Under the pieces are notes generated by a model. The model did no database searches, was not told the origin of the DNA, and was given only the letters and a program-made list of their open reading frames with translations. Shown here piece by piece: positions 34,725 through 42,965 of a stretch of DNA of 64,000 nucleotides (position 1 is the stretch's first letter; every line of letters begins with the position of its first letter). The DNA lies in the NCBI GenBank assembly GCA_034168985.1, contig JAXFJE010000025.1:1-64000 (forward strand), written 5' to 3'. The position numbers and the translations under genes were made by a program. Source of the stretch: JALEVB01 sp022768265. GTDB taxonomy: Bacteria > Bacillota_I > Bacilli_A > Erysipelotrichales > Erysipelotrichaceae.

Positions 34725-37667
34725 ATGACAACCAAAAAAGTTCATACGCAGCCAAAGAAAAAGCATAAGAAAAAGATCAACAAGAAAAATCTATTTACGA
34801 TCATCATCGCTTGTATCGCTGCCAGCTGTGTCGTAATTGGCTCTATCGGCCTGATCGTCATGGCAAATATGCTGCAAGGAAAACCAGAGCTCATCGTCGA
34901 TAACTTCATCTCTCCTGAATCAAGCAGGATCTATGATGCAAATGGTGAGCTTATTGCCGATGTTGGTAACCAAATTCGTACTAACATCACTTATGATGAA
35001 TTACCTGAAAGTCTGGTCGATGCCTTTGTTTCAATCGAAGACTCAAGGTTTTTTGGGCATAATGGTTTTGACGTTGCCCGTTTTGCTAAATCAGGTATCG
35101 AAGTTTTAAAAGCTGGTGCCTTTGTTCAAGGTGGTTCGACCTTAACGATGCAGTTAGTAAAAAACACTTACTTTGTCAATGATGAAACAGGAAGTGGTGC
35201 TCCTAAAAAGATCGAACGTAAAGTGCAAGAAATTGCGCTAGCAATGGAATTAGAAACCAAGATCAATAAAAAAACGATCCTAGAATTATATTTAAATAAG
35301 ATCAACTTTGGCGGAACCGGCGGGATCCGTGGGGTCCAAAAAGCTTCCCAATATTATTTTGGTAAAGATGTCGGAGCTTTAAACACCGCTGAAAGTGCGA
35401 TGTTAGCAGGTATTGTCAATGCTCCTAGCCTTTTCAATCCTCACCAACATTTAGACTATGCAACAAATCGTCGTAATACTGTTTTAAGCATGATGAAATA
35501 TCATGGATATATCAGTGCAAGCGAATACGATCTATATTCAAGCATCTTGGTTGAAGATCTATTAGTAGATCCAAGCAAACAAGAAGCCAATGGCGAAGAT
35601 GAATATGCTTATCAATCTTATATCGATTATGTGGTCAAAGAAGCTCAAGAAGTTACTGGTTTAGACCCATATGCCGTTTCGATGGAAATATATACGGCCA
35701 TGGATAAAGATGCCCAAGAAATGATGGATAGCATCCAAGCAGGTGAACAAGAAAGTGTCAATTTTCCAGATGATCTAATGGAAATTGGGATGTTTTCCAT
35801 GAACAACCAAACTGGTGAGGTCGTTGCTATTGGTGGTGGCCGTAACTATGGTCGAGGCGGTAGCATGTTATTGAATCATGCCACCGATCAATATAAACAA
35901 CCAGGTTCAAGTATCAAGACCGTCTTATCTTATCCTTTAGCTTTTGAACATCTAGGCTGGTCAACAAGCCATGTCGTCGTCGACCAACCGATCATTTATG
36001 CTGGAACAGATTTTGTCATTCGAAACGCTAATGGTCAATATGTTGGTCAGATAACCTTAAAAGAAGCTGTAGAAAAATCATTGAATACCCCTGCTATCAC
36101 GACATTACAAGAAGTTGTGAATAAAGCCGGAATGAATACCGTGACTGCTTATTTGCAAAGCTTAGGATTCTCCAGCGTTAAAAACAATCCAGAACTAGTT
36201 GATATCCAATATGCTATCGGGGGTTCTAACTTCATCGTTAGCTGTGAAGAGCTAGCTGCAGCTCATAGCGTCATGATGAACGGTGGCTATTATATTCAAC
36301 CTCATGCAATTACCAAGATCGAATTTAATAACGGCAATGAACCATATGTTGCCAATTATGCTAAAAACCAAGTTATCTCTACTTCAACAGCCTTTATGAT
36401 CAGTGATCTAATGCGCTATGCCGTTGAAGGTCCTAGTTTCAACTATATGGAAGTATTGAAACGTAGCTATCCTGTTTATGGTAAAACTGGTACGACCGAC
36501 TGGGGAACAGAAGGTTTACAATACAATATTCCTCAAGGTGCGATCAAAGATAAATGGATGGTCTCAGAAACTTCCATGTATACCACGGCTGTATGGGTGG
36601 GATATGAAAAAGGGGTTAAAGATGCTGGAACATATTTCAATAGTGCTAAAAGCCAAATGAACATCCCTGGTAACATCAGTAGCCTGATCTTAAGCTCTTT
36701 AACAGACGATCAAAATCCTGCTGCTGTCGCCCAGCCAGATGATGTAACTAGCATTACCCACATCTTAGCTACCTTCCCATATGCAGCTCCAATCGAAAAT
36801 ATGGATCCAGCATATTTAACCACTGGTTATATCCAAAAAGATAATGCTAAGCTTGCTTCTCCAGAAACGACGGAGATCGCTGAATTAGGTAGCTTCAATG
36901 CTAATTTGGCACAAGATGGCACCTTAAATATCAACTGGGCACCTTATCCTGATGCAAGCAAACTAACCGTAGCGCCTGATACGATGGATCTATCGCTAAG
37001 CGTTGGTAATACCTATGTAGAAGCTTGGGGCAAACGCTTATTTGATTACACTTGGATCTATGGCCCTATTCGCTATAAAGCACGCATCATGCAAGATGGT
37101 CAACAAGTACAAGAAATCATCAGTGAAACCGAAAACTTCAGTGGTCAAGTTGCTTTAAACCCAGGTAGTCACATCCAAGTTTGTGGTTACTACGCATTTG
37201 AATCTATGCCAATGACCTCTAATGAAATATGTAGTGAATTTGAAATGGTCGATGCTGAAGTCAAGATCACGATACCTAGTGCTGATGCTAAGCTAGTGGA
37301 TCTAACCAACTGGGCAGGTCCTAATAACTATCGCTATGAAACTAAGCAAGTTATCGACAACAGCAAAGCTGGCAAAACCGAAGTACAGTTCAATGGTCAA
37401 AACGTCTCAGGTCAGACCATTAGCGTCAAACAATCTGAACTTGCTAATATCAGCTTTGTCTTTATTGAATACATCGCAGAAGTACCTGAACCAACTACCC
37501 CTCCTACACCAACCAATCCACCAGCTCCTACTTGTGGTGCTAATGCTAGTTTGGTTGATGGCGCATGTAAATGTAATGATGGGTATGAAGGTGATCCTAT
37601 CAAAGGCTGTACCGCCAAAGATAGTGGAAATAGCGGTGAAACCGAAAAGCCGGAAACAGACGATTAG
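34725..37667 (+). CDS. ponA: Class A penicillin-binding protein PBP1A with Cys-rich C-terminal tail
   Basis: This 980-residue bifunctional enzyme makes and cross-links glycan. A basic cytoplasmic tail and membrane helix (about 24-47) precede the GT51 domain (SIEDSRFFGHNGFD and GGSTLTMQLVKN). The transpeptidase domain has SSIK at S395-K398 and KTGTT at K587. After about residue 720 come fibronectin-like beta domains, a Pro-Thr linker (PTTPPTPTNPPAPT) and a short Cys-rich module with cysteines at 937, 948, 950 and 962 in an EGF-like spacing (C-x10-C-x-C-x11-C, with GYEGDP). Such an end is not typical of PBP1A. AAGGAGG lies upstream and recU ends 12 bases before. Confidence 0.95.
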   Translation: MTTKKVHTQPKKKHKKKINKKNLFTIIIACIAASCVVIGSIGLIVMANMLQGKPELIVDNFISPESSRIYDANGELIADVGNQIRTNITYDELPESLVDAFVSIEDSRFFGHNGFDVARFAKSGIEVLKAGAFVQGGSTLTMQLVKNTYFVNDETGSGAPKKIERKVQEIALAMELETKINKKTILELYLNKINFGGTGGIRGVQKASQYYFGKDVGALNTAESAMLAGIVNAPSLFNPHQHLDYATNRRNTVLSMMKYHGYISASEYDLYSSILVEDLLVDPSKQEANGEDEYAYQSYIDYVVKEAQEVTGLDPYAVSMEIYTAMDKDAQEMMDSIQAGEQESVNFPDDLMEIGMFSMNNQTGEVVAIGGGRNYGRGGSMLLNHATDQYKQPGSSIKTVLSYPLAFEHLGWSTSHVVVDQPIIYAGTDFVIRNANGQYVGQITLKEAVEKSLNTPAITTLQEVVNKAGMNTVTAYLQSLGFSSVKNNPELVDIQYAIGGSNFIVSCEELAAAHSVMMNGGYYIQPHAITKIEFNNGNEPYVANYAKNQVISTSTAFMISDLMRYAVEGPSFNYMEVLKRSYPVYGKTGTTDWGTEGLQYNIPQGAIKDKWMVSETSMYTTAVWVGYEKGVKDAGTYFNSAKSQMNIPGNISSLILSSLTDDQNPAAVAQPDDVTSITHILATFPYAAPIENMDPAYLTTGYIQKDNAKLASPETTEIAELGSFNANLAQDGTLNINWAPYPDASKLTVAPDTMDLSLSVGNTYVEAWGKRLFDYTWIYGPIRYKARIMQDGQQVQEIISETENFSGQVALNPGSHIQVCGYYAFESMPMTSNEICSEFEMVDAEVKITIPSADAKLVDLTNWAGPNNYRYETKQVIDNSKAGKTEVQFNGQNVSGQTISVKQSELANISFVFIEYIAEVPEPTTPPTPTNPPAPTCGANASLVDGACKCNDGYEGDPIKGCTAKDSGNSGETEKPETDD

Positions 37668-37696
37668 TCCTTTGGTTAACCAAAGGACTTTTTTTG
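37666..37696 (+). terminator. Terminator after ponA
   Basis: The perfect palindrome AGTCCTTTGGTT/AACCAAAGGACT is followed by seven T residues. It overlaps the stop codon. Confidence 0.85.
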
Positions 37697-37708
37697 TGGA
37701 TCTAACCA

Positions 37709-37736
37709 TAAAAAAAGATCATGACAACATGATCTT
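37709..37736 (-). terminator. Terminator after nth
   Basis: The arms AAGATCATG / CATGATCTT are followed by seven T residues on the minus strand, facing the ponA terminator. Confidence 0.8.
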
Positions 37737-38364
37737 ACTTCTGTTTTAAAACATCCTTTCGACAAAAACTAGCAAATGGACAATCAGCGCAATCAGGATT
37801 TAAGGCCTTGCATTTATAACGGCCAAAGAAAATAAATAAGTGGTGGGCTTTGATCCAGCGTTCTTTAGCAATCTTTCGTTGCAATTTCCTCTCAACTACC
37901 AAAACACTATCATTTTTATATGCAAGCCTTAAACGCTTAGCTATTCGTTCTACATGGGTATCTACGGCTATCGCGGGAACATTAAAACATTCGCTTAGGA
38001 TGACATTAGCACTTTTACGTCCCAACCCAGGCAAGCTCGTTAATTCTTCCATCGTCCTAGGAACGATGCCATCAAAATCTTCTACAAGCTTAAGTGCAAG
38101 TTTTTGGATGTTTTTAGCTTTATTGCGATAAAGCCCAATGCTTTTGATATAACTAGCAATTTCTTTTTCATCCGCCTGTGCAAAAGCTTGGGGATCCTTA
38201 AAACGTTCAAATAAAGCCGGGGTCACACGATTAACCGCATTATCAGTGGTTTGCGCACTAAGCATCACCGCAATTGCTAACTCAAAACTATTGCGATAAG
38301 TCAATTCGCAATGAGCATCCGGAAACATCGTTTCTAAGATATCTACAATTTCATTAGCATTCAT
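37735..38364 (-). CDS. nth: Endonuclease III
   Basis: The bifunctional DNA glycosylase/AP lyase of about 209 residues repairs oxidised pyrimidines. It has the helix-hairpin-helix LTSLPGLGRKSANVILSECF with the catalytic lysine, VDTHVERIAKRL with the catalytic aspartate, and the C-terminal 4Fe-4S motif CKALNPDCADCPFASFC. The start at 38364 follows GGAG. It overlaps dnaD by 11 bases, the Bacillus dnaD-nth arrangement. Confidence 0.96.
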   Translation of the reverse strand: MNANEIVDILETMFPDAHCELTYRNSFELAIAVMLSAQTTDNAVNRVTPALFERFKDPQAFAQADEKEIASYIKSIGLYRNKAKNIQKLALKLVEDFDGIVPRTMEELTSLPGLGRKSANVILSECFNVPAIAVDTHVERIAKRLRLAYKNDSVLVVERKLQRKIAKERWIKAHHLFIFFGRYKCKALNPDCADCPFASFCRKDVLKQK

Positions 38365-38857
38365 TATCTTTATTCTCCAATACTTTTTGTATATATGCAA
38401 AATTGACTTTTTGATACATCGAAGCTTGTCTTAAAGCATAGATGATCAATTTGCTATCATATCGTTTCAACCACTCTTGGATCTTGGTCAATTCATCAGC
38501 CACCAGAGGTCTACCAAATTCACTTTCAAATAATTCAAAGATCGAAGCATAGTTTTCGGCTTGTTGTTTGTTCATATCGGCTTCAAATAATTTACTTAGA
38601 TCAAAGACGACGCTCTTATTGATTGCTTTGATATCTAAGTAATTTTTGGCACATAAGACACTGATGACCTTATCGATGACGGCCGTATCACAATTACACT
38701 TGGCTGCTAGATATTCTAAATTGATCGGGATATTATTGACATTACAAAAATCAATCAACAAGACGACGATAGCTTCAAAATGTGATAACTGTAAATTTTC
38801 TAAATTATCTAAGATCCAGTCACGGCGATTAACATAGTTTTGTTTATACCATTTCAT
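38354..38857 (-). CDS. dnaD: Replication-initiation protein DnaD
   Basis: The 167-residue protein has an N-terminal winged-helix part (LSHFEAIVVLLIDFCNVNNIPINLEYLAAKCNCD) and the C-terminal DnaD-like domain (FELFESEFGRPLVADELTKIQEWLKRYD... NFAYIQKVLENK). It helps load the replicative helicase at origins and stalled forks. It is shorter than Bacillus DnaD (about 230 residues), lacking the basic tail after the YIQKVL motif. AAGGAG precedes the start. Confidence 0.9.
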   Translation of the reverse strand: MKWYKQNYVNRRDWILDNLENLQLSHFEAIVVLLIDFCNVNNIPINLEYLAAKCNCDTAVIDKVISVLCAKNYLDIKAINKSVVFDLSKLFEADMNKQQAENYASIFELFESEFGRPLVADELTKIQEWLKRYDSKLIIYALRQASMYQKVNFAYIQKVLENKDNEC

Positions 38858-38955
38858 CTTAATTCTCCTTATTTTTCTACTATTGGCTGCTTGCTATTAT
38901 ACCATATTATTGTTCATCATTATGGTAAAATATCTTTTTTTGCTTGGGTTATAAA

Positions 38956-38984
38956 TTGCATATCCCCCACAAAAATGTTATCAT
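38956..38984 (+). promoter_or_regulatory. Promoter of the thioredoxin-fold/HAD gene pair
   Basis: TTGCAT (38956-38961), a 17-base spacer and TATCAT (38979-38984) lie just before the GGAGG site of the first gene. Confidence 0.6.
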
Positions 38985-39007
38985 TTTATGTGATTTTGGA
39001 GGTTAAG

Positions 39008-39535
39008 ATGTTTAAAAGATTGTTATATACATTTATGATCATCATTGCCATTGGGAGCATTGGTTTAGGTTTATATCGCTTTTACGAAGCTAATGATACC
39101 CATGCGACCATAAATACAAATGATGTGACCATTGAATATGATGGCGTAGCGCAATACGCCTTAAGTAGCGGTATTTCTTCAACCAACTATTTTTTCTTTT
39201 GTACTGCTAAAAACAATAACTGCCAATATGTCTTAAATACCTTATATTCCGATGTGAACAATAAGCTAAAAAATAAACGCATCGATGATATCGTAGAATT
39301 TGTGGATATTCAACCTTTGATCGATGAAGGAACTATCGAACGTTTAAGCAGTGATTGGGGCATCAATAACTTTCCAGCCTTCATCAGCGTTTCTAACAAT
39401 TATGGCGAATTAACCATCAATAATAGTCTAGTATGGGATGATACAAATCCAATGGGAACCATTGATATCTTGAATTGGTTAGCATTAAATGGGCAATATG
39501 ATGGTGAAATCTTAGAAGAGGTATTGGTTCCATGA
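39008..39535 (+). CDS. Membrane-anchored thioredoxin-fold protein, function unknown
   Basis: The 175-residue protein starts with a membrane helix (LLYTFMIIIAIGSIGLGLYRF), so the rest faces outside. The outer domain looks like a thioredoxin fold: a strand with FFFC, a long helix, a strand IVEFVDI, and WGINNFPAFISV with a probable cis-proline followed by a beta hairpin. The usual CxxC is replaced by C-x6-C (FFFCTAKNNNCQY). I do not recognise a named family. The start at 39008 is chosen for GGAGG seven bases upstream. It overlaps the following HAD gene by four bases. Confidence 0.7.
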   Translation: MFKRLLYTFMIIIAIGSIGLGLYRFYEANDTHATINTNDVTIEYDGVAQYALSSGISSTNYFFFCTAKNNNCQYVLNTLYSDVNNKLKNKRIDDIVEFVDIQPLIDEGTIERLSSDWGINNFPAFISVSNNYGELTINNSLVWDDTNPMGTIDILNWLALNGQYDGEILEEVLVP

Positions 39536-40194
39536 TCAAAGCCCTTTTCTTTGATGTCGATGATACATTATTAGCTTTTGAACCAAGTGCAAAATTGGCT
39601 TATATTGAAACTTGCGAATATTTTAAGGTTACTTTTAACAACGAGATATATCAACAATATAAACAGATCAATCGTCAGCTTTGGCAACAACATGATAAAG
39701 GCTTGATAAGTCGCGATGAATTGATGTTAAAGCGTCATCAATTGGTCTTTGGCGAAGATTTTGATGCCAAACCATTTAATGATCATTTCTTATCGCAAAT
39801 CGCAAAACATGCTTTCTTGCTCGAAGGGGCTAAAGAGACTATTTTAGATCTAAGCCAAAAATATACCCTTTTTGTAGCCTCAAACAGCGAATACCAATTA
39901 CAAAGCCAACGCTTGCAACTAGCCGGTATCAAAGATTACTTTCAAGCGATTTTTTGTTCGAAAGAAGTTGGCCATGCCAAACCTTCTAAAGCTTTTTTTG
40001 AATACTGTATCAAGGCTAGCGGTTACAAGCCTCAAGAAATCATGATGATCGGTGATAATCCTGCTACCGATATCATTGGAGCTAGAGCCGCCAACTTAAA
40101 AACCTGTTATTTTAATCGGCATCCCCAAGAAAAACAACAGGTTGATTGTGATTTAGAAATTTTTAAATTAAAAGACCTTTTAGGATCACTATGA
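39532..40194 (+). CDS. HAD-superfamily hydrolase (YjjG-like)
   Basis: The 220-residue phosphatase has HAD motif I FFDVDDTLL, motif II VASNSE, motif III lysine in GHAKPSKAFFEYC and motif IV MIGDNPATDIIGARAA. The helical cap between motifs I and II is of the type seen in YjjG/pyrimidine 5'-nucleotidases. The natural substrate cannot be read from the sequence. It is translationally coupled to the thioredoxin-fold gene. Confidence 0.85.
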   Translation: MIKALFFDVDDTLLAFEPSAKLAYIETCEYFKVTFNNEIYQQYKQINRQLWQQHDKGLISRDELMLKRHQLVFGEDFDAKPFNDHFLSQIAKHAFLLEGAKETILDLSQKYTLFVASNSEYQLQSQRLQLAGIKDYFQAIFCSKEVGHAKPSKAFFEYCIKASGYKPQEIMMIGDNPATDIIGARAANLKTCYFNRHPQEKQQVDCDLEIFKLKDLLGSL

Positions 40195-40205
40195 TCCTTT
40201 TTTAT
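40182..40205 (+). terminator. Terminator after the HAD gene
   Basis: The arms AGGATCA / TGATCCT with a three-base loop are followed by six T residues, overlapping the stop. Confidence 0.75.
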
Positions 40206-40879
40206 ATGCTTGCAACAAATTGCTGAGTCCACATCGCACTACGTACGCTTGCTTTAGCTAGATATTCTTCAAAAGAAATAACACTATTTCCTTGCGTACA
40301 GACATCTGATAACGAACGAATGATGACAAAAGGCTTTTGATAATGCTGGCAAACTTGGCCAATAGCTGAACCTTCCATTTCTGCACATAAAGCAGCGGGA
40401 TAAGCATCTTTGATCCGTTTGATCTGCCATGGCTCATGAACAAAGGTATCCCCTGTTGCCACTAAACCAACATGCACATGTTCATCTTCGCCAATAATTT
40501 CCAAAGCTTTTTTAACATAAGCTTCATTAGCTTTAAAAGATACTTTTGGATTATGAATATCCTTGTCCCAACCAGGAACATCAAGATCATAATTACACAC
40601 ATGGGTAGATACGACAACATCTAAGACTTGCATCGTATCATCTAGCCCACCTGCTGTACCAATATTGATGACACCTTCGATATCATAATGTTCAAATAAA
40701 ATGGTCGTACTTAAAGTTGCCGCGCACTTTGCGACCCCACTGCGCATGATGACGACATCACGTTGTGCTAACTTTGCTTCATAAAAATCAATGCCATGAA
40801 TGATCTTTTGTTTGCATTCTGTGGTTAGCTCTAATATTGCTTTAACTTCTTCTTCCATTGCGCCTATAATTGCAATCAT
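40202..40879 (-). CDS. mtnN: 5'-methylthioadenosine/S-adenosylhomocysteine nucleosidase
   Basis: This 225-residue enzyme cleaves MTA and SAH, recycling the by-products of SAM reactions. MIAIIGAMEEEV, NIGTAGGLDD, the AEMEGSAIGQVC substrate-binding motif and RSLSDVC with the catalytic aspartate are all present. It overlaps the methyltransferase gene by ATGA, which fits because methyltransferases release SAH. It is the last gene of a seven-gene operon. Confidence 0.96.
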   Translation of the reverse strand: MIAIIGAMEEEVKAILELTTECKQKIIHGIDFYEAKLAQRDVVIMRSGVAKCAATLSTTILFEHYDIEGVINIGTAGGLDDTMQVLDVVVSTHVCNYDLDVPGWDKDIHNPKVSFKANEAYVKKALEIIGEDEHVHVGLVATGDTFVHEPWQIKRIKDAYPAALCAEMEGSAIGQVCQHYQKPFVIIRSLSDVCTQGNSVISFEEYLAKASVRSAMWTQQFVASI

Positions 40880-41562
40880 CTTAATTTCTCTCCTACTATA
40901 AATATTTTTTCACCTGGTTGGATACCTTCTTGGTCAAAATCAGTATATACTTTTAACTTGAAACCTAGCGCTTCTAAATATGTCATAACTTCTTTAGGTT
41001 CAAAGACATATTGGACATGTTGTTCTTGGATCATGCCTTCAGGTTGATAAAAGGTAAAATGCTGGTGGATGCAGTTTTCGTCGCTTACAATGGTCCATTG
41101 ATATGGCGTATCATTGATATACCCTTCTTCGATAAACATCTCTTTAAACTCTTCTAAACGGTCCTTGCTATGCATATCAAATAAGAAGGTTCCCCCTATT
41201 TTTAATGCCTCATGAACACTTGCGAACATTTGATGATAATTCTCAAGATAGTTGATGCTATCACAAAAACAAATGATACCATCATATTGCTGGCTGACCT
41301 TAAATTCATTCATATCTAATACTTTGGTATTGATATTAGGATATTTTTGATTTAATCTTGCTAGCATGCTTGCCGATATGTCTGTCGCTAAGATCTCATA
41401 TCCTCTTTGCATTAGTTCATGACTTATTTCTCCTGAACCACAAGCTAATTCTAAGATCTTTCGCTTTTTGCTGTGACGATCGACAAAATCACACCATTTT
41501 AAAGTAGCTTCATCATCTTTAACTAATTCATCATAATAATAAGCTAAACGATCGTAGATCAT
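40876..41562 (-). CDS. Class I SAM-dependent methyltransferase
   Basis: About 228 residues starting MIYDRLAYYYDELVKDD. The SAM motif ILELACGSGEISHELMQRGYEILATDIS is clear, followed by FCDSINYL and the C-terminal YTDFDQEGIQPGEKIFIVG. This type is regularly found between rsfS and mtnN in Bacillota; its substrate is unknown. The start at 41562 overlaps the rsfS stop by ATGA and follows AAGGGTGA. Confidence 0.9.
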   Translation of the reverse strand: MIYDRLAYYYDELVKDDEATLKWCDFVDRHSKKRKILELACGSGEISHELMQRGYEILATDISASMLARLNQKYPNINTKVLDMNEFKVSQQYDGIICFCDSINYLENYHQMFASVHEALKIGGTFLFDMHSKDRLEEFKEMFIEEGYINDTPYQWTIVSDENCIHQHFTFYQPEGMIQEQHVQYVFEPKEVMTYLEALGFKLKVYTDFDQEGIQPGEKIFIVGEKLR

Positions 41563-41894
41563 AATGGCAATTTCACCCTTGGTTGATCTAACCATAAATT
41601 CTCTAAATTATAAACATCGCGCTGATTATTAACAAAGACATGTACCACGATCGAATAAAGATCGATCAAGATCCAATCGCTTTGTTCATCGCCCTCGATG
41701 CTTCTAACATCATAGCCATTCTTATATGCTTCATCCTTGATATTGTTAACGATAGCCATGGCCTTACGACTGTTAGACGCCGAACAAATCATCATATAAT
41801 CATTAAATGGACTTACTTTTTCTAAATTGATGATGACGATATCTTCACCTAATCGATCTTCGATAGCTTTATAAACGATTTCCAATAGTTCCAA
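41559..41894 (-). CDS. rsfS: Ribosomal silencing factor RsfS
   Basis: About 111 residues, the normal size. LGEDIVIINLEKVSPFNDYMMICSASNSRKAMAIVNNI and GDEQSDWILIDLYSIVVHVF are the family core. RsfS binds L14 and blocks subunit joining in starvation. The start is TTG at 41894, because GGAGGGG stands seven bases upstream and the residues after it align with family N-termini; the first ATG in frame lies before that site. It overlaps the yqeK-type gene by 26 bases. Confidence 0.93.
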   Translation of the reverse strand: MELLEIVYKAIEDRLGEDIVIINLEKVSPFNDYMMICSASNSRKAMAIVNNIKDEAYKNGYDVRSIEGDEQSDWILIDLYSIVVHVFVNNQRDVYNLENLWLDQPRVKLPL

Positions 41895-42681
41895 TTTCTT
41901 TCCCCTCCACTTTTGTAATATAAGCAATCTGTTGCGCCTTTACAAGGGCAAATCCGGCCCTTAAATCTTTTTTTACCACCTGCAGCTGTTTTGAAATATC
42001 ATAGCCTCGCGAAGGATCAAGCTTATCCGCAATAAAAATGATCATTGCTAATTTGCTTGTAGCTTCCCCAGTCGTATGGTATTTGATGGCATCATACATT
42101 TTTTGATCGTAAATACCTAAGTAATGGCGTAAAAACCAAGCTCCAAGATATTGATGATATAAAGCAGGATCTTGAGATAAATATGCTGGAAAATACTTTT
42201 CCATTAATTGTTTCTGTTTATCATATGCCAACTGCTTACAAATATCATGCATCATCGCACAGATCTTTACTTTATTTTGATCAACATGATGCCATTTGGC
42301 AAGCGTTAATGCCAAATTGGTCATCGAGCGAACATGCGTTAGTCTTTTGCCATGATTGTGGGCTTCTAAGATAGTAGATAGATACCAACCCTTAGCCAAA
42401 ATGATCTTGCGTGTATTTTTCGCTAATAGATGCAGCTGCCCTTGTTGGATCAAGGCATATGTAGCAGCATTATCTTGGGTGATGACGATATCATCAGCAG
42501 TGATCTTATCAACGATAACTGCATGATGATAAGGTTTTAGTGCTACTTGCAACAAATAACGACGCGAAGCTTTATCTAAGATACCATCATCTTCCAAATA
42601 AAAACCAATCTTATGATATTGTTTGATGATAGCTAAATGCTCTTTTAAAACCGGATCAAAACGATCTTTTAAAATGATCAT
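41869..42681 (-). CDS. yqeK: YqeK-type HD hydrolase with N-terminal NadD-like relic
   Basis: The C-terminal part (about residues 110-270) is a YqeK domain: H116 in THVRSM, MMHDICK with HD at 145-146, YHTTG at 201-205 and IADKLDPSRGYD. YqeK enzymes hydrolyse diadenosine tetraphosphate symmetrically. The first ~100 residues are an extra part. RFDPVLKEHLAII (7-19) resembles the FDPIHNGHL motif of NadD, but the first histidine of HxGH is lost and the domain is about half length. The usual gene order is yhbY-nadD-yqeK-rsfS, so this looks like nadD decayed and fused to yqeK. It overlaps yhbY by four bases. Confidence 0.85.
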   Translation of the reverse strand: MIILKDRFDPVLKEHLAIIKQYHKIGFYLEDDGILDKASRRYLLQVALKPYHHAVIVDKITADDIVITQDNAATYALIQQGQLHLLAKNTRKIILAKGWYLSTILEAHNHGKRLTHVRSMTNLALTLAKWHHVDQNKVKICAMMHDICKQLAYDKQKQLMEKYFPAYLSQDPALYHQYLGAWFLRHYLGIYDQKMYDAIKYHTTGEATSKLAMIIFIADKLDPSRGYDISKQLQVVKKDLRAGFALVKAQQIAYITKVEGKEIGTIGNRL

Positions 42682-42965
42682 GGTAATTGAATTTTTCTTT
42701 CTTTGCTTGGACGGTATAGGATGATGGTACGACCAATTTTTTGAACGACCTCGCTGTTAGTATACATTGCTAGATCAAAAGCTAATTCATCAAAATCAGT
42801 ATCACAGGTTTTTAAAACGTTGACCTTTACCAATTCATGAGCTTCCAATGAATCAATCACCGTACGATATAAATTTGGACTTAAGCCGTCCTTTCCGATT
42901 TGAAATAATGATCTTCTAGTACTAGCTAGTGATCGTAAATAACGTTTTTGTTTTCCACTTAGCAT
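42678..42965 (-). CDS. yhbY: YhbY family RNA-binding protein (CRM domain)
   Basis: The 95-residue protein is a single CRM domain: LSGKQKRYLRSLAS, FQIGKDGLSPNLYRTVIDSLEAHELVKVNVL and the C-terminal GRTIILYRPS. The GKDGLS loop corresponds to the GxxG RNA-binding loop. YhbY associates with pre-50S particles. It overlaps yqeH by one base and the yqeK-type gene by four. Confidence 0.94.
   Translation of the reverse strand: MLSGKQKRYLRSLASTRRSLFQIGKDGLSPNLYRTVIDSLEAHELVKVNVLKTCDTDFDELAFDLAMYTNSEVVQKIGRTIILYRPSKERKIQLP

Noticed and set aside
37336..37749. A 137-residue frame overlapping the end of ponA
   Set aside because: It is a +1 shadow of ponA running through its terminator and lacks a ribosome-binding site.
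38840..39007. N-terminal extension of the thioredoxin-fold protein
   Set aside because: The extension overlaps the dnaD start region and the promoter; the ATG at 39008 has a GGAGG site and begins a proper membrane anchor.
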